DNA from: Clostridia bacterium
Lineage (GTDB): Bacteria > Bacillota > Clostridia > Christensenellales > UBA1242
Length of the DNA: 8,782 bases
NCBI GenBank assembly: GCA_017537405.1
Contig: JAFYKU010000006.1
Coordinates: 1 to 8,782 of the forward strand
Direction of reading: 5' to 3'
A model generated the notes under the pieces. The model had not been told where the DNA came from, searched no databases, and saw only the letters and a program-made list of their open reading frames with translations. A program made the translations under genes and the position numbers. Positions 1 to 6,094 of this stretch are shown piece after piece (positions within the stretch are counted from its first letter, which is position 1; each line of letters starts with the position of its first letter).

Positions 1-1
1 A

Positions 2-1354
2 TATTTCAAATTAGATGAGTGTGTTGATCTTTTGAATGAATGGGTGACTTCAATCGAAAGAAATAGTGATACTCCGAAATTTATGATAAAAGATATTCGA
101 GAATTTCTTTGCAAGCCAGAAATTCATCTAAAAAGAGAAAACCATAAACAAGTGTTAAGTTTAAAATTACCAGAATACACGATTGAAGGCAAAGAAACGG
201 CTCCAAATTTTACCATGGTTTTTAAGACTCTTCGGGATCGAGAGAAAGCTTGTGATATTTTATCCGAAAATGGTATTCGTTACAGAACAGGAAAAACTTT
301 GACTCCGTTTAGATTGACCGGAAATTTAGAATGGGGCGTGCCTTGTTCGAATGCCTTGGGTGTTGATGGTGCAACTTTCTATGTGTGGCCAGAAAGTTTG
401 TGGGCGCCAATTTCTTTCACGAGAACTTATCTAAAAAATAAAGGCTTTGATGATAACGAATGGAAAAATTATTGGTGCAGTGAAGATGCCGAAGTTTATC
501 AATTTATCGGTGAAGATAATTTATATTTTTATGGACCGGCGCAACAAGCAATGTGGTTGTTTATGCAAGGCGAAAAACCATCCTTGAATGTTCCAGAAGG
601 CAACTTGCGTAATACAAAACTTATACCCATTAAAACTTTGTTGTTGCAGGGATTGAAGGCTGGAAGTAGTGGTTCGATTCGTGCGCCATTGGCTGATGAA
701 ATTTTGCAATTTTATACATCGGATCAATACAGAATGCATTTCTTAGGTATGAATTTGGGTAATAACAGTGTTTCATTCTTCCCGAAGCCATTTAATCCGA
801 ACGCCAAACCGGAAGATGCTGACCCAGTTTTGAAAGAAGGAAACTTATTGACTAATGTGTACAATCGAATTTTGAGAACTGTATTTTACACAGCGCAAAA
901 AGAACTAGATGGAAACATCCCACAGTTGATTGCCGATGAGAATGTAAAGAAAGAATGTGAAGCGATTATTTTAGATTATGAAAGATTAATGTACGATAAA
1001 AAATTCCATCAATTAGTAAGCCATGTAGATGTGTTTGTGCGCAATATTAACAAATATTGGGTAAAAAATTATAATCAATCAGTTACAAAAGAAGCAAAAG
1101 AACGGTTAATTGCAAACTGCTTACAATACATTGTAACTTCAAATTTATTATTGCATCCAATGGCACCGAAAGGAACAGAGAAAGTTGCTAATTATTTAGG
1201 ACTTGATATGAAAAAAGCGTTTAGTTGGGATTATGCTTTTGAAGATTATTTGAATATATTGACTGGTCGCAAAAATCCGAAATTTACATTCCTAAAAGAA
1301 AGGGAAGATTTCTTTAAAAAACATGAATCACAATTGAAAGAGCTTGAAGATTAA
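2..1354 (+). CDS. metG: Methionyl-tRNA synthetase, 5'-truncated (C-terminal 450 residues)
   Basis: Class I aminoacyl-tRNA synthetase that charges tRNA-Met in the cytoplasm. The frame is open to the window edge (first codons read YFKLDECVDLLNEW), so the HIGH motif and true start lie upstream; the TTG at 32 is not the start. Visible order (residue 1 at base 2): the end of the catalytic domain with WGVP (about 111), FYVW (about 126), a YQFIGEDNLYF segment equivalent to YHFIGKDxxYF of MetRS (about 166), then a helical anticodon-binding domain. The residues known to read the CAU anticodon in E. coli MetRS (Asn391, Arg395, Trp461) align by eye with Asn288 and Arg292 in NRILR and Trp353 in KYWVKN. 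The KMSKS loop reads KAGSSG. There is no C-terminal tRNA-binding OB domain. A bidirectional terminator follows directly. The family call is firm; the altered loop leaves some doubt about activity. Confidence 0.88.
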   Translation, partial: YFKLDECVDLLNEWVTSIERNSDTPKFMIKDIREFLCKPEIHLKRENHKQVLSLKLPEYTIEGKETAPNFTMVFKTLRDREKACDILSENGIRYRTGKTLTPFRLTGNLEWGVPCSNALGVDGATFYVWPESLWAPISFTRTYLKNKGFDDNEWKNYWCSEDAEVYQFIGEDNLYFYGPAQQAMWLFMQGEKPSLNVPEGNLRNTKLIPIKTLLLQGLKAGSSGSIRAPLADEILQFYTSDQYRMHFLGMNLGNNSVSFFPKPFNPNAKPEDADPVLKEGNLLTNVYNRILRTVFYTAQKELDGNIPQLIADENVKKECEAIILDYERLMYDKKFHQLVSHVDVFVRNINKYWVKNYNQSVTKEAKERLIANCLQYIVTSNLLLHPMAPKGTEKVANYLGLDMKKAFSWDYAFEDYLNILTGRKNPKFTFLKEREDFFKKHESQLKELED

Positions 1355-1357
1355 TAA

Positions 1358-1385
1358 AAAAAGGCCATTGTATGATGGCCTTTTT
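1358..1385. terminator. Bidirectional intrinsic terminator between convergent genes
   Basis: Perfect 11-bp inverted repeat (AAAAAGGCCAT at 1358-1368, ATGGCCTTTTT at 1375-1385) with a 6-base loop. A T run follows the GC core on the plus strand, and the A run before it becomes a T run on the minus strand. It lies 3 bases after the metG stop and 9 bases after the end of the convergent membrane-protein gene, so it can serve both. Confidence 0.88.
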
Positions 1386-1394
1386 GGTTTGTTC

Positions 1395-2003
1395 TTATTT
1401 TTTATATTTTATCTTGTATGCTTTTTTAAAGATAGTTTTTAAAAATTCAATGAATTGTGGTTCTTCAAGCTCGTGGATAATGTTTTTAGGTAAATTATAT
1501 TGTTTATAAACGGGTGCGACAAAGTTGTAAGTACCTACACATACCCAGAAAGATAGATAATCTTTGTATTCAAGAATTTTTGCTATGTATTGTGCGTCTT
1601 TATGTGGGCGATAGCGGCAAATTTTTTTAGCTTCATGTTTTACGATATTGTTAAGTGAGTTTTTTGAAATAATTATGCCTTCTTGGTAAAATTGGTATAG
1701 GTAATTAATTTTTTCATTTTGTGGTTTATTTTTTAGACATTTACCACAAATGAAGAAAATGGGAGAAGCGATAAGAGATACTAATATAAAAGCTATAAAA
1801 GTGTAATAGAGATAGACTTTTCCTACTAAATCTTCTGGCAGTGTTAAGGGAAAAATTACCAATGGGAATAACGCAAGAGTAAGTGCTGACAATAAACAAC
1901 CTAGACCAATTCTGGTTATCATATTTTTCCGTAAATGTAAAAGTGTTTCGTTATTAACTGGTACTGAAAATTCAAACAATGGTGAGTTTTCTTCAGTCGT
2001 CAT
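1395..2003 (-). CDS. Small two-helix membrane protein, YcxB-like
   Basis: A 202-residue protein with a polar N-terminus, two strongly hydrophobic segments (about 31-55 and 62-87) joined by a short loop, and a soluble C-terminal region of about 110 residues ending in a basic tail. This hairpin plus a mixed alpha/beta tail, with a FYQEGIIISKN strand-like stretch and a late EFLKTIFKKA helix, resembles YcxB-family proteins, whose function is unknown. The match is by general layout from memory, so a different two-TM family is possible. The ATG at 2003 was chosen because a perfect AGGAGG lies 9 bases upstream. A longer frame reaching 2084 would start upstream of the predicted transcription start and has no ribosome binding site. 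Transcribed alone, it converges on metG and diverges from the 98-residue gene. Confidence 0.75.
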   Translation of the reverse strand: MTTEENSPLFEFSVPVNNETLLHLRKNMITRIGLGCLLSALTLALFPLVIFPLTLPEDLVGKVYLYYTFIAFILVSLIASPIFFICGKCLKNKPQNEKINYLYQFYQEGIIISKNSLNNIVKHEAKKICRYRPHKDAQYIAKILEYKDYLSFWVCVGTYNFVAPVYKQYNLPKNIIHELEEPQFIEFLKTIFKKAYKIKYKK

Positions 2004-2012
2004 TTTAGTGTA

Positions 2013-2018
2013 CCTCCT
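2013..2018 (-). promoter_or_regulatory. Ribosome binding site of the YcxB-like gene
   Basis: CCTCCT on the plus strand, i.e. AGGAGG on the coding strand, 9 bases before the ATG at 2003-2001. It decides the start against the longer open frame that reaches 2084. Confidence 0.85.
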
Positions 2019-2035
2019 AAATTGTGAGATAATAA

Positions 2036-2064
2036 ATTTTATCATGTTTAGTGATTTAGGGCAA
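2036..2064 (-). promoter_or_regulatory. Sigma-70-type promoter of the YcxB-like gene
   Basis: Read on the minus strand: TTGCCC (2064-2059), a 17-base spacer, TAAAAT (2041-2036), with a TGA immediately before the -10 as in extended -10 promoters. The predicted start near 2029 gives a leader of about 26 bases that contains the AGGAGG. Confidence 0.65.
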
Positions 2065-2077
2065 TAATTTATAACAG

Positions 2078-2105
2078 TTGGCAATAAATCTAGATGTGAT
2101 ATAAT
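2078..2105 (+). promoter_or_regulatory. Extended -10 promoter, predicted leaderless start
   Basis: TTGGCA (2078-2083), a 16-base spacer, and a perfect TATAAT (2100-2105) preceded by TGA, i.e. an extended -10. Only five bases (TTACT) separate the box from the ATG at 2111, so the expected first transcribed base is the A of the start codon or very close to it. The TAA at 2102-2104 inside the -10 is an in-frame stop, excluding an upstream start. Confidence 0.78.
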
Positions 2106-2110
2106 TTACT

Positions 2111-2407
2111 ATGATTGTATGTGATATTGTCAAGGTATTAGAGTATAATAATTATGAAATAAAATCTGGTAATAAAAGTTATCATGTAATGTTTGAGTTT
2201 TATAATGTAAAAAAGCCTGATGTTGGGGATAGAATATTAATTCATGAAAAATTATTAGATATTAATTGGTCAGGTTATACTCAGCCATATGCTTTTGAAT
2301 TAGATAAAGTGTTGTTGCCAAAGCATGTTATGTTGAACGATGATCGTGAATATATCGTTTTAGGTACCGGTGGTAAAAATTTTGTTATGAAAAGAGTATA
2401 TGGTTGA
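2111..2407 (+). CDS. Hypothetical 98-residue protein, leaderless
   Basis: Not recognised. The protein is short, soluble and rich in predicted beta strands: VCDIVKVL, NYEIKSG, YHVMFEFY, then KPDVGDRILI, a turn with GYTQPYAFEL, and a C-terminal EYIVLGTGG and FVMKRVYG pair. The pattern of short strands with a GDRIxI turn would suit a small OB-fold or SH3-like barrel, but that is a guess. No signal peptide, membrane helix or catalytic motif is visible. The start is fixed by an in-frame stop 7 bases upstream and by the promoter 5 bases away; there is no Shine-Dalgarno sequence. It lies directly ahead of the paralogue array with an 80-base gap that contains the next gene's promoter, so it could be co-transcribed with gene A, but the separate promoter means a functional link is not shown. 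Confidence 0.75.
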   Translation: MIVCDIVKVLEYNNYEIKSGNKSYHVMFEFYNVKKPDVGDRILIHEKLLDINWSGYTQPYAFELDKVLLPKHVMLNDDREYIVLGTGGKNFVMKRVYG

Positions 2408-2440
2408 TAGTTTAAAGATAAACAAATTTTTTTTGTGGTA

Positions 2441-2469
2441 TTGAAATGTATTAAATTTATGTTTATAAT
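2441..2469 (+). promoter_or_regulatory. Promoter of repeat-protein gene A
   Basis: TTGAAA (2441-2446), a 17-base spacer, TATAAT (2464-2469): near-consensus sigma-70 type. The predicted start near 2476 falls at the AAAGG (2475-2479) ribosome binding site, 8 bases before the ATG, so the leader is only about 12 bases. A 6-bp inverted repeat, GTATTA (2448-2453) and TAATAC (2466-2471), spans the spacer and the -10. Confidence 0.75.
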
Positions 2470-2487
2470 ACGACAAAGGTTTAAATT

Positions 2488-4128
2488 ATGTTGCATGACT
2501 TAGAGCTTATTAAGCGTAAATACGGTGAAGACATGATGCACATTTGCCGAGATAATCTTGGCAAAATTTTAGAAGTTGAAGGGTTATTGCCGACTTTGTT
2601 GAATAAATATTTTTATGCTTACCATGAACTTGGTAAAGAAATAATTCAACAAGATAAACAAGAAGATTTTATTGTTTTTATGTTATCAAAAGCAAACATA
2701 AAAGATACAGAAGTTTATCTGGATATGGGAAAATCAGCTCAACAACTTTTTACGGAGGCCGGATATATTCTGTATCCTGAATGTAAGACGGAAGAAGACA
2801 TACAAGCTTTTCGTCATTTTTATCGTCGTGATGATCGAAAAATTCCCACTTATAGACAAGGATTTATGCCGTTATTAGATGATGGCGAAGAGCTATGTAC
2901 ATTTAGAGGTGGAAGGTTAGAAACTTGTCGTGTATGGTTTGCGGTAAAACAAAATGTACACGAAATTAAGCGCGAATTTTTTAAGCAACCTGAGCGGCAA
3001 GATGAATATGGTACTAGTGTAATTAGTATCCAGTTTACCAAAGGGAAAAGAGTTAGATTGTCAATTAAAAATCGTTATAACCATTCGGTAACTATGCCTG
3101 ATAATACCTTTAATAACAATCTTGAGCGTATCGCGAAGGGTTTAACCGTAGCATTCGAAAAAGATTTTGGCGTTAGAGATAATATTAAAGATTGTTCTGG
3201 TTTTAATTTAGAGCTAGAAAATTTTGTCTTAGCAAGTGATGGGAAATATTATCCTTATAATTATGAAATTAACAATGTATATTACTGTCCGAACAATATA
3301 ATTATTGATAATTTTGAAGTAAAGCGGTTACCTAATCATCAGATGTTAGTTGATTATTTGATTGTTGATTGTAAAAATAAAACAATTAAGTTATATGACA
3401 ATAAAATTAATGAAAATTTTACGCAGTGCTTGGAAAATAAAATAAAAAGTATTTACGCAGAAAAAAATGGAAAAATTAGATTTGTGTGTACAGACAATAG
3501 TGAAGTAATAATGGGTATTAATAAAAAAGGACAACTTGTTGCTTTGGAAGCTAATTCAATGAAAGAATGTGGTGATTCGTTTTTACGCCAAAACAAGTAT
3601 TTAGTATTGCTACAAATGCATTCATTAAAATCTTGTGGTCAGGATTTTTTAAGGTTAAATCGTGGATTAGAAAATATTGATTTATTTAGCCTTGAAAATT
3701 GTGGTGATGCCTTTATGTGTTATAGTAAAGATACGCGAAGCATTTCTTTGCCTAATTTAATTGAATGTGGAAATGATTTTATGCGTTATAATGAAAACTT
3801 AGAAGAACTTGATTTACCGAAATTAAAGAATTGTGGGAGTTCATTTTTATTTTTTAATACTTCTTTAAAAGAATTAAGGTTACCTAATTTGTGTCGTTGT
3901 GGTGATTTTTTTATTGAATATAATTCAATAATTAAAGAAATATTTTTACCGTATTTAAATCAATATGGTGAACATTTTCTGTTTAATAATCTTGGTTTAG
4001 ATTTAAAAGAAATTTTTACAAATAGGTTTGCAGTTCATCACACATATAAAGAAAAAAACACAAAACTAGGAAAACTAAAAAGTTCGAAAATTCAAAATTT
4101 AGACAATTTAACAACAAAAATAAAATGA
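2488..4128 (+). CDS. Paralogue A: uncharacterised N-domain plus 7 leucine-rich repeats
   Basis: A 546-residue predicted cytoplasmic protein. Residues 1-70 look helical (KYGEDMM, CRDNLGKIL). Residues 92-153 hold AGYILYPECKTEEDIQAFRH and GEELCTFRGGRLETCRVWFAV. Residues 167-232 hold RQDEYGTSVISIQF, LSIKNRYNH, and DNTFNNNLERI followed by GLTVAFEKDFGV. Residues 245-292 hold LASDGKYYPYNYEINNVYYC, then PNNIIIDNFEV and LPNHQMLVDY. Seven 22-residue repeats follow (349-502) with the pattern LxxLxLPxLxxCGxxFLxxN, then a lysine-rich tail of 44 residues. I do not recognise the N-domain; it is shared with B, C and D. The repeats resemble the BspA/TpLRR class (Pfam LRR_5 type) but are one residue shorter per turn. 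There is no signal peptide, TM segment or anchor. ATG 2488 has AAAGG 8 bases upstream and aligns with the starts of the other three copies. Repeat arrays of this kind usually bind proteins; the ligand is unknown. Confidence 0.88.
   Translation: MLHDLELIKRKYGEDMMHICRDNLGKILEVEGLLPTLLNKYFYAYHELGKEIIQQDKQEDFIVFMLSKANIKDTEVYLDMGKSAQQLFTEAGYILYPECKTEEDIQAFRHFYRRDDRKIPTYRQGFMPLLDDGEELCTFRGGRLETCRVWFAVKQNVHEIKREFFKQPERQDEYGTSVISIQFTKGKRVRLSIKNRYNHSVTMPDNTFNNNLERIAKGLTVAFEKDFGVRDNIKDCSGFNLELENFVLASDGKYYPYNYEINNVYYCPNNIIIDNFEVKRLPNHQMLVDYLIVDCKNKTIKLYDNKINENFTQCLENKIKSIYAEKNGKIRFVCTDNSEVIMGINKKGQLVALEANSMKECGDSFLRQNKYLVLLQMHSLKSCGQDFLRLNRGLENIDLFSLENCGDAFMCYSKDTRSISLPNLIECGNDFMRYNENLEELDLPKLKNCGSSFLFFNTSLKELRLPNLCRCGDFFIEYNSIIKEIFLPYLNQYGEHFLFNNLGLDLKEIFTNRFAVHHTYKEKNTKLGKLKSSKIQNLDNLTTKIK
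3532..3993 (+). repeat. Coding tandem repeat, 7 x 66 bp (leucine-rich repeats of A)
   Basis: Seven in-frame 66-bp units encode residues 349-502 of A. All seven units are exactly 22 codons. Core positions are Leu/Ile 2, 5 and 7, Pro 8 (units 4-7 only), Leu 10, Cys 13, Gly 14, Phe 17, Leu/Met 18 and Asn 21. The first three units lack the proline and the last replaces Cys 13 with Tyr, as expected of capping units. The DNA copies have diverged, so this is an old protein repeat. Confidence 0.85.
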
Positions 4129-4136
4129 ATGGACTC

Positions 4137-4164
4137 TTGAATTTTAAAATAGTTTTAGTATAAT
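4137..4164 (+). promoter_or_regulatory. Promoter of repeat-protein gene B
   Basis: TTGAAT (4137-4142), a 16-base spacer, TATAAT (4159-4164). The -35 sits in a 10-bp string, GACTCTTGAA (4132-4141), that recurs exactly at the promoter of gene C. The ATG at 4163 overlaps the -10, so the start codon must be the ATG at 4175. The predicted transcript then has a leader of only about 3-5 bases and excludes the weak GGGA at 4165-4168. Confidence 0.7.
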
Positions 4165-4174
4165 GGGAAATAAA

Positions 4175-6022
4175 ATGAAAAGCGAGTTAGAGATTATTAA
4201 ACAGAAATATGGGGAACGGATGATGCGGCTTTGTAGGAAGTATCTTCCTAAATTATTTGATGTTCCTGGATTAGTACTTGAGTTGTTAGATAAGAATTTT
4301 TACCGATATAATAAGCTTGCAGAAGATATAGAAGAGCAAAAGAAATGTTATGAATTTATGGGTTTTATGTATTCAAAAGGAAATATAGGACTTGATAAAA
4401 ATATATCAATAAATGATAAAAGTACAGCAAAAGAATTAATGGCAAGGGCTGGATATCTGTTGTATCCCGAATGTAAAACCGAAGCTGATATTCAATCTTT
4501 TAGACATTATTATAAGCGTGATGATGGTAAGGTAATTACATATGAGCCGCATAAACGCCTTGTACAGCGTGATGGCGAAGAATTATGTACTTTTAATGGT
4601 GGTAGATTAATGTCTGCACGGGTGTGGTTTGCTGTTAAAAATGATGTTGCAAAATATAAACGCGAAGATTATAAAAATCCGCAGAGGCAGGACGATTATA
4701 GCACTAGTGTAATTAGTATTCAGTTTAGTAAAAACGATTATTCGACCTTGTCAATTAAGAGCCGATATAATCATAGTGCTGCTGGAAGTGATAATACATT
4801 TAACAGTAATTTGGATAATATTATTGAAGGATTAACAGATGCTTTTGAAAGAGATTTTGGTGTGCGTGATAAGATGGCAAAGTGTGGTCCAACGCTTGAT
4901 ATTGATGGTTATATATTAGCAAATGATGGGAAATATTATCCATATAATCAAGAAATAAGAGGCGTTTATTATTGCCCAAATAATATGATTGTTAATCAAA
5001 GATTAGATGTAATAAAATTACCTAATCATCAAATGTTGGTTGATTATTTTATATTTGATTACAATCAACATACAATTAAACTGTATGATGAAAGACTTCG
5101 TGATTCTTTTGTAAAAGAGTATGCCATTAACAAAAAAATAATTGCTGAAAAAAATGGTGTTTTAAAAATTATAAAACAAAATGGAGATACTGCCATTTTA
5201 AAAATAAATAAAAGACGAGAAATTATTAGCTTTGAAGATGAAAATTTGAAAGAATGTGGTGATAATTTTATGTGTAAAAATAAGATGCTGTCATCGCTTT
5301 CTTTAGCAAAATTAGAAGTTTGTGGTGATAATTTTTTTGAGAAAAATAATTTAATGAAAGAAGCAGTTTTCCCAAATTTAAAAACCTGTGGTAATAATTT
5401 CTTATCTAATAATATCATCATTGATAAAATAAATTTTTTGCAGCTGAAGACATGCGGTTGGGGCTTTTTCCAAAATAACCTACTTCTTAAAGAAGCAAAT
5501 TTCCCGATGTTAGAAAAAATTGGAAGTGATTTTTTCTTTAAAAATAAAGTACTTAAAAATCTTTCTTTGCCGCGCTTGAAAATCTGTGGTTATTGTTTTT
5601 TATTTAATAATGAAGCTTTAGAGAATTTAAATTTGCCATTACTAGAATCTTGTGCGGATCGCTTCATGAGTATGAATAAAACATTAAAAACTTTTCAAGC
5701 CCCTAATTTAAAAAAGTGTGGACAAATGTTTTTTTATTTTGGGGCACAGCTAAAAAAATTAGAGTTGCCTTCTTTAGAAGAATGTGCACAGCGTTTTATG
5801 TTTGAACAAACTTATTTAGAAGAGTTTAGTGCTCCTAAGTTGCAAAATATTGGTATTTCATTTTTACCATGGCAATCCAAAATGGTAAAATTAAATGTTT
5901 CAAAAGAAGTTATGAAAACATGGAAGAAAAATGGTTGTTCGCCACTTAAAATTCGGTTAGCAATTTTGAAAAATAATTTAAAATGTTCGCTTAATAATTT
6001 AAACAATAATATAAAGAAATAA
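4175..6022 (+). CDS. Paralogue B: uncharacterised N-domain plus 10 leucine-rich repeats
   Basis: A 615-residue predicted cytoplasmic protein with the same layout as A. The helical N-terminus is MKSELEIIKQKYGERMMRLC; then come AGYLLYPECKTEADIQSFRH, GEELCTFNGGRLMSARVWFAV, RQDDYSTSVISIQFSK, LSIKSRYNH, DNTFNSNLDNI and DGKYYPYNQEI, then YYCPNN and LPNHQMLVDYF. The repeat array starts at residue 349, exactly as in A, and has ten 22-residue units (349-568). A 47-residue lysine/asparagine-rich tail follows. The start at 4175 was chosen over the in-frame ATG at 4163 because 4163 lies inside the -10 box and because 4175 aligns residue for residue with A, C and D. There is no usual ribosome binding site, so near-leaderless initiation is likely. 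It has no signal peptide or anchor, its function is unknown, and no terminator separates it from A. Confidence 0.87.
   Translation: MKSELEIIKQKYGERMMRLCRKYLPKLFDVPGLVLELLDKNFYRYNKLAEDIEEQKKCYEFMGFMYSKGNIGLDKNISINDKSTAKELMARAGYLLYPECKTEADIQSFRHYYKRDDGKVITYEPHKRLVQRDGEELCTFNGGRLMSARVWFAVKNDVAKYKREDYKNPQRQDDYSTSVISIQFSKNDYSTLSIKSRYNHSAAGSDNTFNSNLDNIIEGLTDAFERDFGVRDKMAKCGPTLDIDGYILANDGKYYPYNQEIRGVYYCPNNMIVNQRLDVIKLPNHQMLVDYFIFDYNQHTIKLYDERLRDSFVKEYAINKKIIAEKNGVLKIIKQNGDTAILKINKRREIISFEDENLKECGDNFMCKNKMLSSLSLAKLEVCGDNFFEKNNLMKEAVFPNLKTCGNNFLSNNIIIDKINFLQLKTCGWGFFQNNLLLKEANFPMLEKIGSDFFFKNKVLKNLSLPRLKICGYCFLFNNEALENLNLPLLESCADRFMSMNKTLKTFQAPNLKKCGQMFFYFGAQLKKLELPSLEECAQRFMFEQTYLEEFSAPKLQNIGISFLPWQSKMVKLNVSKEVMKTWKKNGCSPLKIRLAILKNNLKCSLNNLNNNIKK
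5219..5878 (+). repeat. Coding tandem repeat, 10 x 66 bp (leucine-rich repeats of B)
   Basis: Ten in-frame 66-bp units encode residues 349-568 of B, all exactly 22 codons long. Cys 13 is conserved in eight units and is Ile in units 5 and 10; Gly 14 is Ala in units 7 and 9. Units 3, 4 and 5 have Phe at position 7 in place of Leu. The start is at the same residue number as in A, so the length difference between the proteins comes almost wholly from the repeat number. Confidence 0.85.
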
Positions 6023-6044
6023 ATTCAAAAAAACATAAAGACTC

Positions 6045-6074
6045 TTGAAATTTAGTTTATACAAAGTGTATAAT
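6045..6074 (+). promoter_or_regulatory. Promoter of the C-D operon, with palindrome over the -10
   Basis: TTGAAA (6045-6050), an 18-base spacer, TATAAT (6069-6074). The upstream string GACTCTTGAA (6040-6049) is identical to the one at gene B. A 7-bp inverted repeat, TTATACA (6057-6063) and TGTATAA (6067-6073), overlaps the -10 and could be an operator. Confidence 0.72.
6057..6073. promoter_or_regulatory. Possible operator palindrome
   Basis: TTATACA-AAG-TGTATAA is a perfect 7-bp dyad with a 3-base centre, covering the 3' half of the spacer and most of the -10 of the C-D promoter. Placement over the -10 is typical of repressor sites. No identical copy is seen at the A or B promoters. AT-rich sequence makes chance dyads common, so this is tentative. 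Confidence 0.35.
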
Positions 6075-6080
6075 TTAAAG

Positions 6081-6085
6081 AAAGG
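6081..6085 (+). promoter_or_regulatory. Ribosome binding site of gene C
   Basis: AAAGG, 9 bases before the ATG at 6095. It decides the start: an in-frame TTG at 6089 would leave only 3 bases of spacing and would add two residues that no paralogue has. Confidence 0.75.
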
Positions 6086-6094
6086 TAGTTGCTT

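Noticed and set aside
2410..2434. Weak hairpin GTTTA/TAAAC followed by eight T after the 98-residue gene
   Set aside because: The stem is 5 bp with a single G-C pair, too weak to call a terminator; the T run may only be AT-rich upstream promoter sequence of gene A.
2281..2496. 71-residue minus-strand open frame
   Set aside because: Overlaps the end of the 98-residue gene and the promoter of A; no ribosome binding site and no recognisable protein features.
5065..5421. 118-residue minus-strand open frame
   Set aside because: Antisense shadow of gene B with repetitive KLSPQ-type content from the repeats and no start signals.
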